Shown here: positions 23,396 to 36,300 of the stretch, piece by piece
Position numbering within the stretch: position 1 is the stretch's first letter
Layout: each line of letters begins with the position of its first letter
Origin: Echinococcus granulosus
Taxonomy: Eukaryota; Platyhelminthes; Cestoda; Cyclophyllidea; Taeniidae
NCBI RefSeq assembly: GCF_000524195.1
Contig: NW_020170424.1
Location: forward strand, 59,134-123,133
DNA length: 64,000 nt
Reading direction: 5' to 3'
The notes under the pieces: model-generated
The model's database searches: none
Seen by the model: the letters and a program-made list of their open reading frames with translations, nothing else
What the model was told of the DNA's origin: nothing
Made by a program: the position numbers and the translations under genes

Positions 23396-26300
23396 TCGAA
23401 ACCAACTACTAATCAAGAAGGTGAACTCGTTTAAAAATGCGCTTTACTTGAACTTAATTCGACAGATGAGCAAAATAAAAGAATAAAACATCTACATCAA
23501 TGTGCGTAACTGGGCATATATAAGCTACTGAAATACGGTTTCATTACTCCCTTATTACTCGTTAATAAATTTTTTCTCTGAATTCATTCAAATCATTTGT
23601 ATAAATTGGAAAAACATGCTTCAGGCTACATAATATGGCGGTCTGAGTTATTCCTGAAGACAAAAGACGTCAGGTAATAAGACAGAAATGTATTAACGAC
23701 GTATAGAAGGACTGAGATGCTACCGATGTGGCATAAAGCAATGTCCATGCCCTTCGGTTTTCGCGTAACCAAGAAGAAGAGTTAAGCAAACAGCCAAAGT
23801 GTTACATTAATTTCTTCTGATTTTTTCGATTTTCGTGGTGTTTCGCTTAAAATATTGGAGGTAAAAGTTCACGTAAATATACACAAGTAAGGCAGGTGTT
23901 CGCTAAACGTTTGACCACTCCTTCGTAAGGGTTGTTCTGAGCCTCCCTGATTCCCCTCCCCCACCACCCGGATTAGTCATACACCTGCTACAGTTGTTAC
24001 GGCTTCGTCTGTGATGAATTTGCTACTTTATTTGTGGCACCACGTAGTGTCGATTTAGTTGAGGCTCCTGCGCGGTGCATCCTCTGCAAGGGCAGCAGCA
24101 TTTGGGTGATTATTCAACTCGGCTTAAATAACTCTTCCTTTGTGATTGTTCCGAGATCAGGCTATATTCGACAAATGTCTTCCTTCTGCATGCAATCAGC
24201 GAAAACTGACCTATTCTTCTTAAGTGATTTTGTTTAATACTATCCATATTGCAGAAAATCGTGTCTTTCCGGCTGGCGTACCGGTATGCAAGAAGGTGGA
24301 CTAGGTCCTCAAAGGAGAGCCAGGAGTCTATTAGTAAGACCGAGATGCTGTGTTGCTAAAAGTTAACAAATGGTGTCAGGTGATTTAATGGTCCTGAAGA
24401 GGACTTTTGTGCTATTTAGAAAAAACTGCTCAAATAGCGCCATAGCTCAAGGCAAACCCCTCATGATATTTCGACCACTTTTCTGAATTTTTTTTCTTGA
24501 AAATTTAAAATAGCCCCAAGAAAGTTAAGATAGAACGGCAACTTCACCTTATCTTCCATGTTTGCAAGCTGGATAGCATTAATGCAAACAACTCCTTAGT
24601 TGAAACACCAAAGCTCTGTAAATTACAAGGGACTTATTTGTATTGGTGTTAAAGCTTGTTATCTATAGCCTAAAGGATGTGTTCTAAATCTTACAGACAA
24701 GGATTTAGATTTGTGTAGCCAAGGTTAAGTAGTTCAAGTTATTATGGTAACCTACAGATTAAAACAAACAATTCTTTGCTATAATTTATTTAACTGCTAA
24801 AACGGCTGTAAAATTTTTATAACAATATTTGCCTTTAGCATAAATTTGCTTTTTGATCATTAAATGAGGCAATCAAAATTCGGATCGAAAATAAACTGGC
24901 TGATGCAAGCAACTATACTGTTAGAAAGTATTCCTGAAAATTCTTTTATTTTTTACTTTACCTTTGTATCTAACAGCTTAATCTTTTTAGCCCTTACAGA
25001 TTTTTGCACCAATTATGGTGTAGCTATCCCATCAAGATTGTGTCTACCGGTCCTTCTCTTTGTTAAGAATAAACGATTCTTTAACGCCAGTACGACTTAT
25101 CACATCTTTAGGGAAGACTCTAAATCTGTTAACTCTAATGTGGATTGATGCTTCTGCTACTCGTTTAAATCAAAGGTGGGAATGTGATTGCAAAAATTAA
25201 ATTTAATACTCGATCCAAGTTTTTGATGACCCTACTTGCGAACCGATTTCGTTAAGTAGAGGGTAATTAGGGCTACAGATATAGTCGAATACCTAATTAT
25301 AAATAGTATGACTGCTGTAGTGTTTCAAGTCTTCCCTGAGGCCCGAAGACATCATAATATTTTGACGGATGATGTGTTACTAATATATAGAGGAGCTGAG
25401 TCTCCTGCCATAGACCGTAGGCAGTGCCAATGATAGGAAGCACAATCTGCGGAGACTTAAGTGCTTCCATAGTCAAGTAAACTATCAAAGCATTGCTACG
25501 TCAGCTACATATCAGAAAATCCAATTCATGGGAGTTGAGCATAATTTATAATCAAATTATCTTATGCAATTCGACGACGGATATTTTCACCCTTTTGTAA
25601 GTTCATTTACAGGCAATAAGAAATTGACTTGATGGTGTTTAATTAATCGAAGTATTCGAGTTACAATGGAAGAAACCGCAAAACATATTATTTCTTATGA
25701 GCCTTGACAGTAGCACGAGTAGTTTTTTAAGTCTAAAGTAATTACGTTAGTTGTTGTCAGTTCGTATTATAAAATTAAATTAATTATTAAAGTGTGATTA
25801 AAACATTTTTCTAAATAAATTAATTACTGCTGCAATATGCTATCCGCAATTCTTTCTCAACAAGACAAAACTTGTCTTGAGTTCTACTCCTATACGAGAA
25901 ATTATCTTTACGAGTCAAAAAACATTCCCACCCATTTCCCTTTCTGTCTTAACTTTATGTCTTAAATATCTCATCTATTTCGCAAGTGATCATTTGATTG
26001 TCAAATGCTAATGCGAAGAGGAGGAGCCGCTAACCCAGGGAAATATGAGTGGAGTAATAAAAGAATGAGGATGGGAATGATGTAAGATGGCACCTTCCTC
26101 CCTCACTCTCCTCCTCCACCACACTTCAATGTGGTGTAGCAAGAGTTTTTGGATTTGTTTTGCTGTCAGCGAAGCGAAATGTAAGGTCTTGTATTGCCTT
26201 TTAAGCAGAAAGCTCTCGTCCTACTGCCTGCTTCTCAAGAGGCAGTTGCATTAAGTTGTAACTGTTGGACAGACATCCATTTCGATTATTTTAGCTTTGC

Positions 26301-28381
26301 TGGGTGAACAACAAAGTCTTCAGTCCACCAAACACACACACAGAAGATAAAGACAGTCATGTGGGGATGAAGTGGTGTGTGTGATCAAGATATGGGGGTT
26401 GCATAAGTCGTACTGGCCTAATCAATGATACATATGTGTGCTCATTTAGGGAATGTTGAAACAGAATACAAAAGCCACTGCTTACCGTAAGTCAGTCCTC
26501 AAAAAATCTCTAAAAAACGCTAATCTCGATCACTGGCGTCTTCATCTTTCGTATGATCAACAATAGAGGGTCTTTCTAATAAGTGTACTGCCGCTGCTTT
26601 TGAATGAAGCATCGCCACGATCACATTAGCAATCCAAACCCCTCAGCTCTGGGTGGTGCGTTGTTTTACTAGTGCACTCCACTTTTTGCTCATACGCTTG
26701 GAAACAACTTTTACTAGAGGCTCCTGCATCCTTGGAGCCACTTCACCACATATCATTCATTGGGCCCAACGGACATTTTGTGATGCAAATGCACAAAAGA
26801 AGGAAATAATTACAATAAGCAGTACTCTATGCTTTTGAATGCAGGCTTATAAACGAGTGGGTGCATCGCGGATAAAAAATGATGAAATTAAAGGAGCTCT
26901 TATTTTGCTGCAGGAAAACTTAGGAACCCTTTCTCCAAAGAAACTTTTCTGTTCTCCGAAATATCAATAAGTCATAGTACTATGTAAGAACACATACTAC
27001 TAACATGGAAGAAGTAGAGAGGTATTAGAGTGACCTGAGGACGTACGGCCCGTAAAGATTCAAGGACATCAGTAGTTTCAGAAATTGCTGTGATTTTACG
27101 CCATAATGACGGCTGTTTGCATTATTGTTCTAAGCATTAGAGGAGAATGCGTGGAAGGCCTTCATGATCCGTAGGAATCTCACTGGCCAGCAAATAGTAG
27201 TTCTTTAGTTACTTATTTAAGAGATTGTTAAAATGTCTGTCCAGCATTATGGAGCTCTAATTGGATCACAAGCAAGTCTGAATAAACCTAGAGGAGAATT
27301 GGCACCTATCGTGAAAATGTTCTGTTTTGCCAGAAGAACTTGGTTAATCCTATAGATAGAACTTTCTTCCTGGAAGACTGGGAAAGTCGTGATAGTGGGA
27401 AAAAAGTAACCGTTCAGCAGCTATTTCAGCATAGCCAAGGCTCCTCTTGAGTACCATATTGAAGAGGCAAAAGTCGTGAGCTGCCAGAAGGTTAGATATT
27501 ACCCAAGTGCAGCAACGCCTGCCGAACAGACTGCATCTCTGTTAAGAGTTGTCTGCTCTTTGATCTGGCTCAAAGGGATGTTATAATCCACGTAATATAT
27601 CCACTGCATAATAGGTGACCTCGAAATCGTTAAGCCCTCCCGTTACAGTTATAAGACAATATTAGGGTGGCGGTATTGGGAACTATAGCAGCATCTCCGA
27701 GTTTCAAGATCGATGATCAGACTGGGTCAGATAGATCGTGCGATGTCTTATAAAACTAAGTTGGAATGATGAAACCCCTCTTAAACAGCTGCAGTCAGGT
27801 TGCTCCTCCAACTCCGCTTTGGAAAGGCTAGAGGAAGTGGTCAACAAGAAACACAAGTCCCCATCACAAAGCTTTTTATCCAAACTGATGAATTCTTCGC
27901 CATCTTCAACTCCTTCCATATGCAGATGAATGCATTGGAGCTAAAAAATAAGTGCGCTCACACACTAGAACCCGTCAAAACCGCCGAGTTATGGTGGATA
28001 TGGTAGGAAAAGCAGCCCTCATTTATCACCACACGCTGGCAATATGGAGACACTCTTCGGCACTTTTTACTGACCTTTTGTTTGTCGTTTCCTGACCTAG
28101 CCTGCAACACGTGTCAGTATGCTTCTGTCACCTACCACGGTGTGTACTAACGTCAAGGTGCTGTCACCCTCTACAAGTGTCAAAATAAAGGTCTCACAGA
28201 GTTTTGGCCTTTAGGATAGTTTTAGAAATCATTTCTTTTGTGGAATCGAAGAAGTCGAGCTCTTCTTCTCATCACTGATGCGAAATTCTTAAGCCACAGG
28301 AGGCGAAAAGTCAGGTGGAAGACAATGACGGAGTGAGTGATTTTGCGCCACTGAACTTTTGCAGCGAGAAATTCCATGGTG
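23396..28381. other. About 5 kb intergenic, nothing recognised
   Basis: AT-rich between the Gag gene and Cys-rich gene B. The segment 27240-28010 is less AT-rich with several overlapping plus-strand open frames (27738-28006), but no motif or splice structure supports a gene. Confidence 0.4.
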
Positions 28382-28390
28382 TATAAGTAG
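28382..28390 (+). promoter_or_regulatory. TATA box of Cys-rich gene B
   Basis: TATAAGTAG, identical to the element of gene A and at nearly the same distance from the ATG (71 bases). Confidence 0.55.
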
Positions 28391-28452
28391 TCATTTTAGA
28401 GGCTAACCTTTTCAATGGAGAGAAGGAGGAGGAGGAACGCACTTCACTCAAA

Positions 28453-29051
28453 ATGGTTTGCTGCGGTGGATATTGGAATGGGTGCGTCCTTATCTTTTGT
28501 TCTTAAATATTTGCTCAATCAAAGAGGCAGTCTTAGCTACCAGATCATTTGATACCACCTTTGACTTGAATAACACGAGCACAGAAAAATTTGTTTCTTT
28601 TTAAATTAAACTGAAAAAATCTCAAGTTTCCTTTTTCCAACTGATGAAAGGAAATGCTACTTCTTTCTGTGTCATAGGAAACAACTTGATGTAGGGATGA
28701 ATGACAACAGCTTTCTTTTCTCCCTTCCTGTTTTTTGATACGAATCAACAAGTCAAATGAAAAATTTTTATTAAAGAATTAATTCTCTCCTAAAGGGTGA
28801 TTGAACACTTCCGCACCGAAAATGTTAACCACTTTCTTGCCCATTCCCGCTGTCCCTCCATCCGTTGCGGGCCCTGCTGTGGCTCCTTCGATCACAATTG
28901 GTGCCCGTGTGGAAGCGGTGGCTGTTGTGGTTTCCACGATCATGGTTGGTGCAGTGGGTGCTGTGGCAGTGGGTGTCATGGCGGTTTCCATGGTGGTTGT
29001 TGCGGTGGTGGATGTGGTGGCTTCTGTGGCTGTGGACCGTGTTGCTTCTAG
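28453..29051 (+). CDS. Cys/Gly-rich small protein B (paralogue of A)
   Basis: Exon 1 is 28453-28481 (MVCCGGYWNG, donor GTGCGT, same phase 2 as gene A). The segment homologous to exon 2 of gene A ends with TAG at 29049-29051 and encodes a protein rich in Cys, Gly and His, including CGPCCGSFDHNWCPCG (gene A: CGPSCGCFDHNWCGCG) and the ending CGPCCF. At the position of gene A's acceptor CAG, this copy reads CCG (28847-28849), so the normal acceptor is lost. No AG exists between there and 28795. A TCTCCTAAAG acceptor at 28795 would extend exon 2 in frame (start 28796), adding the segment VIEHFRTENVNHFLAHSR and giving 94 residues. It is therefore either a working longer isoform or a decaying copy. 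Confidence 0.6.
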
Positions 29052-29071
29052 GCCGTAACCGGCACGACTAT

Positions 29072-29093
29072 CCTTGTTGTTGTTGTTGTTGTC
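29072..29093. repeat. (TTG)n microsatellite
   Basis: About six tandem TTG units (CTTGTTGTTGTTGTTGTTGTC), just 3' of Cys-rich gene B. Confidence 0.7.
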
Positions 29094-29470
29094 GTTACTT
29101 GCAAAATAACACAATTTGGGTTCCAAGTCCGCCGCTTTTTTCTTCTTTGTTTTACTAAATTTTTACTCTTTTCTCGCCTTAGTGCATAGTATAAGCGGAG
29201 TTTACAGGAGTTACTTCATGGTAACTGGACAAGTTTGTTCAAGTAATCGACTTGGCAAACATTCCTCCTTTCTGGAAGACATCGGTGAGGTCGAAAAAAA
29301 AAGAATTGTAGTCACAGGCACCCTCCTTCTTATTATGAGGAAAAGTGGGCTAAATTCGATAGAGGATGCATAAATTCTTTACAACTTTTCGGGTATTTTC
29401 GAAGTAAATTTATGTCAATCGTTCAGAGTTGTTAGGTTAACTTTTGTTCTAGCAAAAAAGGCAATACAAA

Positions 29471-29476
29471 TTTATT
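29471..29476 (-). terminator. Candidate poly(A) signal of the glutamate receptor gene
   Basis: AATAAA on minus (TTTATT on plus), about 380 bases after the receptor stop codon. It is the first such hexamer I see downstream. Confidence 0.35.
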
Positions 29477-29855
29477 TAGTTAACTCGCAGATGAACACTG
29501 CTTTGGCACAAGAAATTGAAAGAGAACCTAATTAATAAAAAATGCTTAAGTGAATATGACTTTGCAGATTCTGGGGAGAGATGCTGTTGACAGCTGATGT
29601 CTACCTGACATTTTGAGTGATTTTGATAGTACATATTCAAGCCTCTTTTAAACGGGCTAAACTGAATAAATAGCTCTTTAACTTTTTTTCACGACTCCGG
29701 TTGAAACAATAAAAACACGGCAGAAGAGTCATCTCCCATAGCGGGGGAGGAAGAATATAGGACCTTCATGATTGAGAATTAGATAATAGTCATGCTGTAT
29801 TTCATATTCTAGTATTTACCATGATACATGAATACAATTCAATGCCATCTTCACC

Positions 29856-30353
29856 CTACTGCATCTGCATCGTCCATGGATCCACCTCGTTGCCCCCCAT
29901 CCTAGCTTCAGCACCTAGTTTTGTTGACTTTCCTATCACCTCCGCAACTTTGCTTCTCTGTCGCCACCACCGACCCCTCTGTTTCCATTGCATATGCCAC
30001 ACGAGTTCCACCGCTGCCACCAGCAGAGCTAGTAGAAGTCCACCCACGAGGATATGAAACACGCCTGCAACGTTGATCAGGGCTAAAGCATCTGCGGCTG
30101 ATCTATCAGTATCCGCAGCAGAGGAGCATTGGCCTCGCTCAATCCACCACTTTTTGCGTAGATTGGCGAGCACCTGACTCTCGCGTAGACGCAAGACGGC
30201 GTCGCTTAGCACTTCACGCATCGGTGATCTGCGAGGCAGAGCGATACCGTAGCCGTAGTTGCCAAAAGCGCTACCCGCCATCATGGTATCGCAGGGCTCG
30301 CGATTGTTGACATACTCATTCATCACGGACTCTAGCACGAAAGCGTACTTGCC
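29856..30353 (-). CDS. Glutamate receptor exon 5: S2 end, TM4, tail, stop
   Basis: Acceptor ACATAG before GGC. Opens with [15 protein letters not shown], which carries the conserved acidic ligand contact, then a stretch with [16 protein letters not shown] typical of the S2 lobe, a hydrophobic TM4 ([20 protein letters not shown]) and a basic cytoplasmic tail. The TAG stop is at 29856-29858. Confidence 0.93.
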   Translation of the reverse strand, partial: GKYAFVLESVMNEYVNNREPCDTMMAGSAFGNYGYGIALPRRSPMREVLSDAVLRLRESQVLANLRKKWWIERGQCSSAADTDRSAADALALINVAGVFHILVGGLLLALLVAAVELVWHMQWKQRGRWWRQRSKVAEVIGKSTKLGAEARMGGNEVDPWTMQMQ

Positions 30354-33300
30354 CTATGTTAAAGAACAAAATGAAACCGGCTCAAAATTTGTTAAAATTT
30401 CCCTTTATTTGTCCTTGGGTCAAAGGTAAATATCACGAGGATGATGCTACAGTATAATGATATTTATTTTGCTGGCGCACCAGAAATCACCGATATTTCA
30501 TCCAATTGGTAAATAACAACTCCCCTTTAGATGATATGAGTTAGTCTCAAGAGTTATTTCTCTTCTAAAACTTTTCTCTACCGCTTCCCAATAAAATACA
30601 TGAACAATGACTCGGAAAGAAATTGACAAATGGTGTGGAACTCTTACATTCTAATTCTAAAAAGCATTATTTTTAACTACATACTACCATTACGTGCTAC
30701 CATCTCAAATTCTTTTACTTACATACAAATAGTAGTATATTCCTTCGCACCACAATTTTAACGAAAAAGTGGTAAATGGAAAAATTCAATGCACACTTAA
30801 ATCACGTAACATTTAGTAAATGCTTTATCTATTATCTGCGTGACTTTTTTGGCCTAGGTATCCTCCCCAGACGCGGGCAATGTGATTAGGCGGCTTTAAG
30901 GTCAAGCGCAGTTAAACAGCTCGTTGATAAGCAAATCCGCTTCAGGCATTCCTATTTTTCCATTATTTCCTTTTCATCAAACTTTGTCAATAATTTGGTC
31001 TTAAAACTTCCCGATCCTTACTTGTGCCATTATCCTAGACGGGTGATTCTATTGTTAACCTCAAGGTCATAGTCAATTCGCACTCACCTTGGACGAGCGA
31101 ACTCTATCCACTCCCTCCTCCAGATTGTTAGCTAGCGCGTGGGCGTTTCGTTTCATCCAGGCACCGAGTTGAGCAAATGGCTCTAATTTTGTGTTGAAAA
31201 AGAAATCTCTGGTGGAGCCCGACTTGAGCGATCCGTACTCCATGTCGGATTTGAGCAAATCGTTCCAACTGTTGATTGGAGGCACGCGAAGTGAGATAGT
31301 CAGAAAGGCAGCCAGGTTGGCTGTGTAAAAGGCAATGAGAATGAGGGTGACAAACCACCACACTGCAATCACTATACGAGTGCCAGGTGCCCGTGGAGAG
31401 AAATCTACCCCCTAGAGGACCAGGGAAAGGACGGAGAAAGAGTTGGGATATTTGTTTGCTTAAAACATTGCTTTTTTATTTAGCGACATCTTGTCAGAAT
31501 TTATACAATACTTCAAAATATTAACCTTTATGCAATCATTCACAGTATATTTTGATCATGCATAGTAGGGACTTTTATTAATCAATTCTTGAGAAAAAGA
31601 AATTGGTATATCAGCTTACCTGTTGTACAAACGCGGCAAATGAAATCCACACCGAATTTCCCAAAGTAAATCGTCGATTGCAGTGCCGCCTCCCAGTCAC
31701 TGGATCGGTTGTCACTTGCCACTCCGTAGGACTGATTCGGGCAATCACATAGAGGCCTAAACTCACCGTGATCCAAGCGCCAAATACTGCAAACCACACG
31801 GCATTTGAAAGGGGTCTGAGGAATGACAAACTGCCGGATTTTTGTTTCCCCGGTTTCTTGATAATCAAGGACAGCCCGAAGGCGAGGAATGGCTCCGAGA
31901 ACTCCACAACCTGGGCTCTTAGGTAGTTCACTGTGAGTGGTGCCATCACCAAGTCGGCTGTGTTATTCAAAATCTCGCCAATCAGTCCATTCCACACCTG
32001 TAGTCGTCGAGTCTCCACTCGCCGGTCCACAAGATTACTTAGCGACCGCCTTGATAATACCTCCACACGCTGTGGTGGCATCTCTCCTATTTTCGTCCCA
32101 AAAATTCCATCGTAGACGATGTGGATGTCGTATTTGAAGCCAACGATCTTACTAATTTCCTCCAGGAGGTCTACACAGAACCCCTCGAACCCATCAATGC
32201 CGTGAGCCTCGGGAGCTCCAAGTTTTCGGGGCTTGGGTTGAACGAAGGGCTTAGACCAGATGGTAACCACACGGATGGTGCGGTTGTGGTAGTCAGCCAG
32301 ACGCTGTCGATCAATGACAACAGAGGGATCAAAATCCTCCTCCCAGACTTGGGGAAGGCGTTCGCTGCCTGTAGAATCCCCACTTGGCTCTGGCGTAGTG
32401 TGGGGGTCTTTTGTGATGTGCGGAGGTTTGAAGGCCTCGAAATCAAGGTGGGTTGTCGAAGACCACTACAAGTAAAAAAGGGTTTAATGCGCCCCTTACT
32501 GAAGTTTTAAAGGTCATCAACGGACATTTTGCTTTGATACCAATACTTGTACTACCACTTGAAGACTAAAAAATGTAATGCATCTAAGGAAAGAAACATT
32601 ATGGTTAGCTTTGTTTGACTTAACCAGTCAATTTGTGGTACATATGGGTGAAAACAGTTACCATATAGCGGTAACAAATGCATGTCACGTGTGTGACGCC
32701 ATATTAGGTTAGGAAAACCAAAGCTTTACGCGGTTGAAACGTTAGTGTTAAATGTGCGAATCGAATTTTGTACAAAAGAAACACATGAACTAACTTTTAT
32801 GTTACTCGACAGCCAGGTCTTCTGACACAACTTTTTTAAAACACAGGGCAGGAAATAAAATATTAATCTCCTTTACTGATTTGCATGCAACAAAATCCAT
32901 GCTATGATTGTCAGCCCTATTTTAAGTAATGCCAACTTCTAACAACCAAAAAATACCACCAAGAACCAGTTTAGAGGATTCCAGAACCATAACATCATTC
33001 CTGTGACCAGATGTTTTGAAAGGACCCTTTCCTGACATTTTGACAGTTGTGGACGCAAGCCATTAACACTGTAACTGGTGCCAAAACCGCGCACTTTACA
33101 CAACTCATAGGGTGACACTCAGCTAGATCCATTCAAGACGTAATGGCAAAGGTACCGTAACACATGTTTCATTAAAGGTGCCTTTTAGGGCGAGAAGCGG
33201 TCAGTAAATGTGACCCTCACGACTGAGCCGACGTGATGATTGAATCCCCTTCATTATCACTACTCAATAGGGGATGCGCTTGTCCAGTCTGTCTGTTCGT

Positions 33301-36300
33301 ACAAGGGGTATGATGGCTGAGGTAGAAGAGGGAACCACCAAACCTACTGTAGTTTAAAAAACCAATTTTTTTAAATGAGTCACTGTACAAATCTAATCAT
33401 AAAGGAAGCTTTATTCATTTGGAATAACATTAAGTAGACAAAGGGAGCCTTCGATGTTGTAAAATAACAATGTTACCAACTTTTGAATAAATTAATGCCC
33501 AGTAAATTAGAAGGCACCTGACAATATTAAGGCAAACAACTAAAAGGGAACAAAAGTGGACAGAACATGTCATTCTCGTAAATCTTGTATCACGCCTTTA
33601 TCTTGATGATCAATCAGGAATTAAACTGTCATGTTCAACGTTAAACATTTATCAAGTCCCTTTTAAAAACATCGTCATGGTTGATTAACTCGTGGAAGAA
33701 CTTATGGGTTTTTATTGGACAAATAATATTTAGGAAGTAAATGTTTGGAGAGGATTATTTTGCATTTATTGCAGAGCAAAACACTTTTTTTAGGGACACG
33801 TTTTTATTTTTGTCGCGTCTCAAGTAGCGCATTTGCCAGTCATGAAAAATTTGTTAAAATAGTTACGTAAGTCGGCCACATTTTGAGACGTTAAGACTAG
33901 ACTTGTTTTGTAATGAGGACTAGAGTTGTGCTTGATTTCTTATTTAGTATAAGAAATTGGACAGATTAGAACGCAAAATACTTTTTAAACAAGCATAATA
34001 AACCACTTGGTGACTTTAAAGACTTGTACCAAAAGGTCTGTTGAGATGTTGAAATGGACCATACTACTTAAATACAATGTCCTTTTTCAGGATTTCTATT
34101 TTTAGATTCCTCTGCTAACATCCGCGTCCATGTCAAAGAACAGTTTTGTCTTAACTGCTTATTTGAATTGGTGCGTGGTTTGATTACTGTGATATAGCTT
34201 TCTAGCTCAGCTGCGTGGACTTCCATCCACACCCTGGTCTCTTCAGCTGCTCTATTTCAATGAATCTTTTTGCGCATTGGAACAACCTATTACGTCTTTG
34301 AGATCAACTCGGGACGCTGTACTGCCTTAGGTCAGTGTCAACGTCTAGGTTGGACCTCAAAGCCAAGTTTTGTTCTTCCTAGACCAATCAGTTATTTCCA
34401 AGTCTTCTATATAGAGTCCTATCATTGAAAAAATCTATTAAAAGCATCTTAGAACTAAAATGATCCTGTGTTATTCATTGTCAAGTGCTCCCCACTTCGG
34501 TGTAATGACGCTCGAGTCTGGGACAAGAGGGATCGGACTCATCCACGGTCGCTTAAAAGGTCCGGCTGTAGAGCTAATGCGGTATAAAATAAGGTGGCAA
34601 ATAACCATTCTTAGCTCCTTAAAACCTATTTTATTTTCAGCTTATCTCGCGTTATTTTGGCAAAAGATTGCCTTTTGAATGCAAATTGCACGTTGAGGGA
34701 AATACGTTCAGTCGAAGTGGCTTAAAGACTGCAATAAAGATAGTACCCTAGCTACCGGTTGCAGTCCCACTGTGTCCATAGCTGACCACAGCACTAGCTC
34801 CCTCGCCTCCCGTTCCTCCACGCTGGTCCGCAAATCTCCCGTCAATCCACGCAGGCCTATGTCTCCACACCCATCATCAACGTCGACCGTCACAAAGTGC
34901 CTTCGCAGGTCCGCAATTACCCCCAGTCCGCGAACCTGGTAAGCTCCGTGCTGATACATTAGTCGACCGCCCAGGTAGCAGCTGGATCGTCCGCCCCCGT
35001 TTCTCTTACTGCTGCCGCCGCTTAATGAAGGCTGCTGACGCATCTGCAGCGCAGCTGCTGTGAGTTCGGCTAGTGAGGCGTTGGCCCGGTGGGGCTCCAT
35101 TTGTTGGAGGCGGCAATGCAAGGTGGAGGTGAAGAGACCCACAGCATCGGCCATCAGAGCGGCGTGGTAGAAAGGTGGTGAGTTGGTAGTGGTGGTGGAG
35201 GCAATAGGCGGAAGGTGAGGAACAGTGGAACTGCGACTGTTCCAGTTGGTCCACTCAGCTGCGAATTGTTTCACATCGGCGCGCTAGTGAAGTACATAGT
35301 TAAAAATCTTTAGGGTGTTGATCAAGCATCAAATTTCCTTTATCCATTTTAATCTTTAAATTTGTTACGCCATCTTGAATACAAAGTGAAGTTTTCTACT
35401 GCTTAAAATAAACGAATCACCGCCTGGAGGATATAGTGTGTAAGTAGCATGCAATAAAAATTAGTAATTTAAATGTGATTTTAGCAGTAGTTTTATGGGG
35501 AAAAATAATTTTTTTGCTTTGCAAGACGATTGGTTGATACCTGAGGACTCGACCAATGTGGATGAGCCAGATGACAAGGCTCTTTTCCTATTAATGATGT
35601 AAAAATTCGATGCCCACCCTTAGTTGTTAACTTCTAAGCATAGAATAATAATTTAAATATCGCAAGACCCAAGTACCACATACTCCGGATCAACGCATTC
35701 ACATAGCTGAACAATATCTTTTGTGGCATTTCGGACTATTCAAGCGGTAGTTGCCATTCAAAGATGGAACTCAAATTTGTAGAAGCAACCTGGCGTATCT
35801 CCATGGCTTTTGAAAATAAAAGCCTTTACAAAATGAAATGCTTCAATAATGCTTTAGAGCTGGGAAGAATGTTGAACCATTTGGATTCTAAACTCGCCTA
35901 ACCAGAGGCCTCGTATTAAGTAGATAATCGAGGAAGTTCCAAGCGGCCTGTTTCAGTTGTTTGTTGCAAATAGTTGGGGTGTAGGAAAAGCATATGGGTG
36001 TTCCCACGCATTATGACGCATGGATGAGTAACAGTACATCCCTGCGGTGTTCTTTATTGCGCTATCTTCTATTTCCCCCTCTTTTTAAGATCGTATGCTA
36101 TGCGATTTCACTTAAGCGTATCCTCAAGCCACATTACTTGAGCCCATCGCTTTCACAAACCTAGATTAACTCGAATCCGAGGTTGGCAAAGTTTCCCGTA
36201 ACACTTGATGTATAGCATTTGGAGGAGATGCAATCTACCGTTGTGGAGCAACGCACCGTTCAAAATCAAACGGTTTAGGAGAATTTTGGTTGGAGTGACG

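Noticed and set aside
27374..27390. TGGAAGACTGG, like the start of miR-7
   Set aside because: The match stops after eleven bases and no complementary arm lies within 100 bases.
28779..29126. Thr-rich open frame on minus over Cys-rich gene B
   Set aside because: Same artefact as in gene A: repeat of GGT/TGT codons read in antisense gives Thr/Ala repeats.
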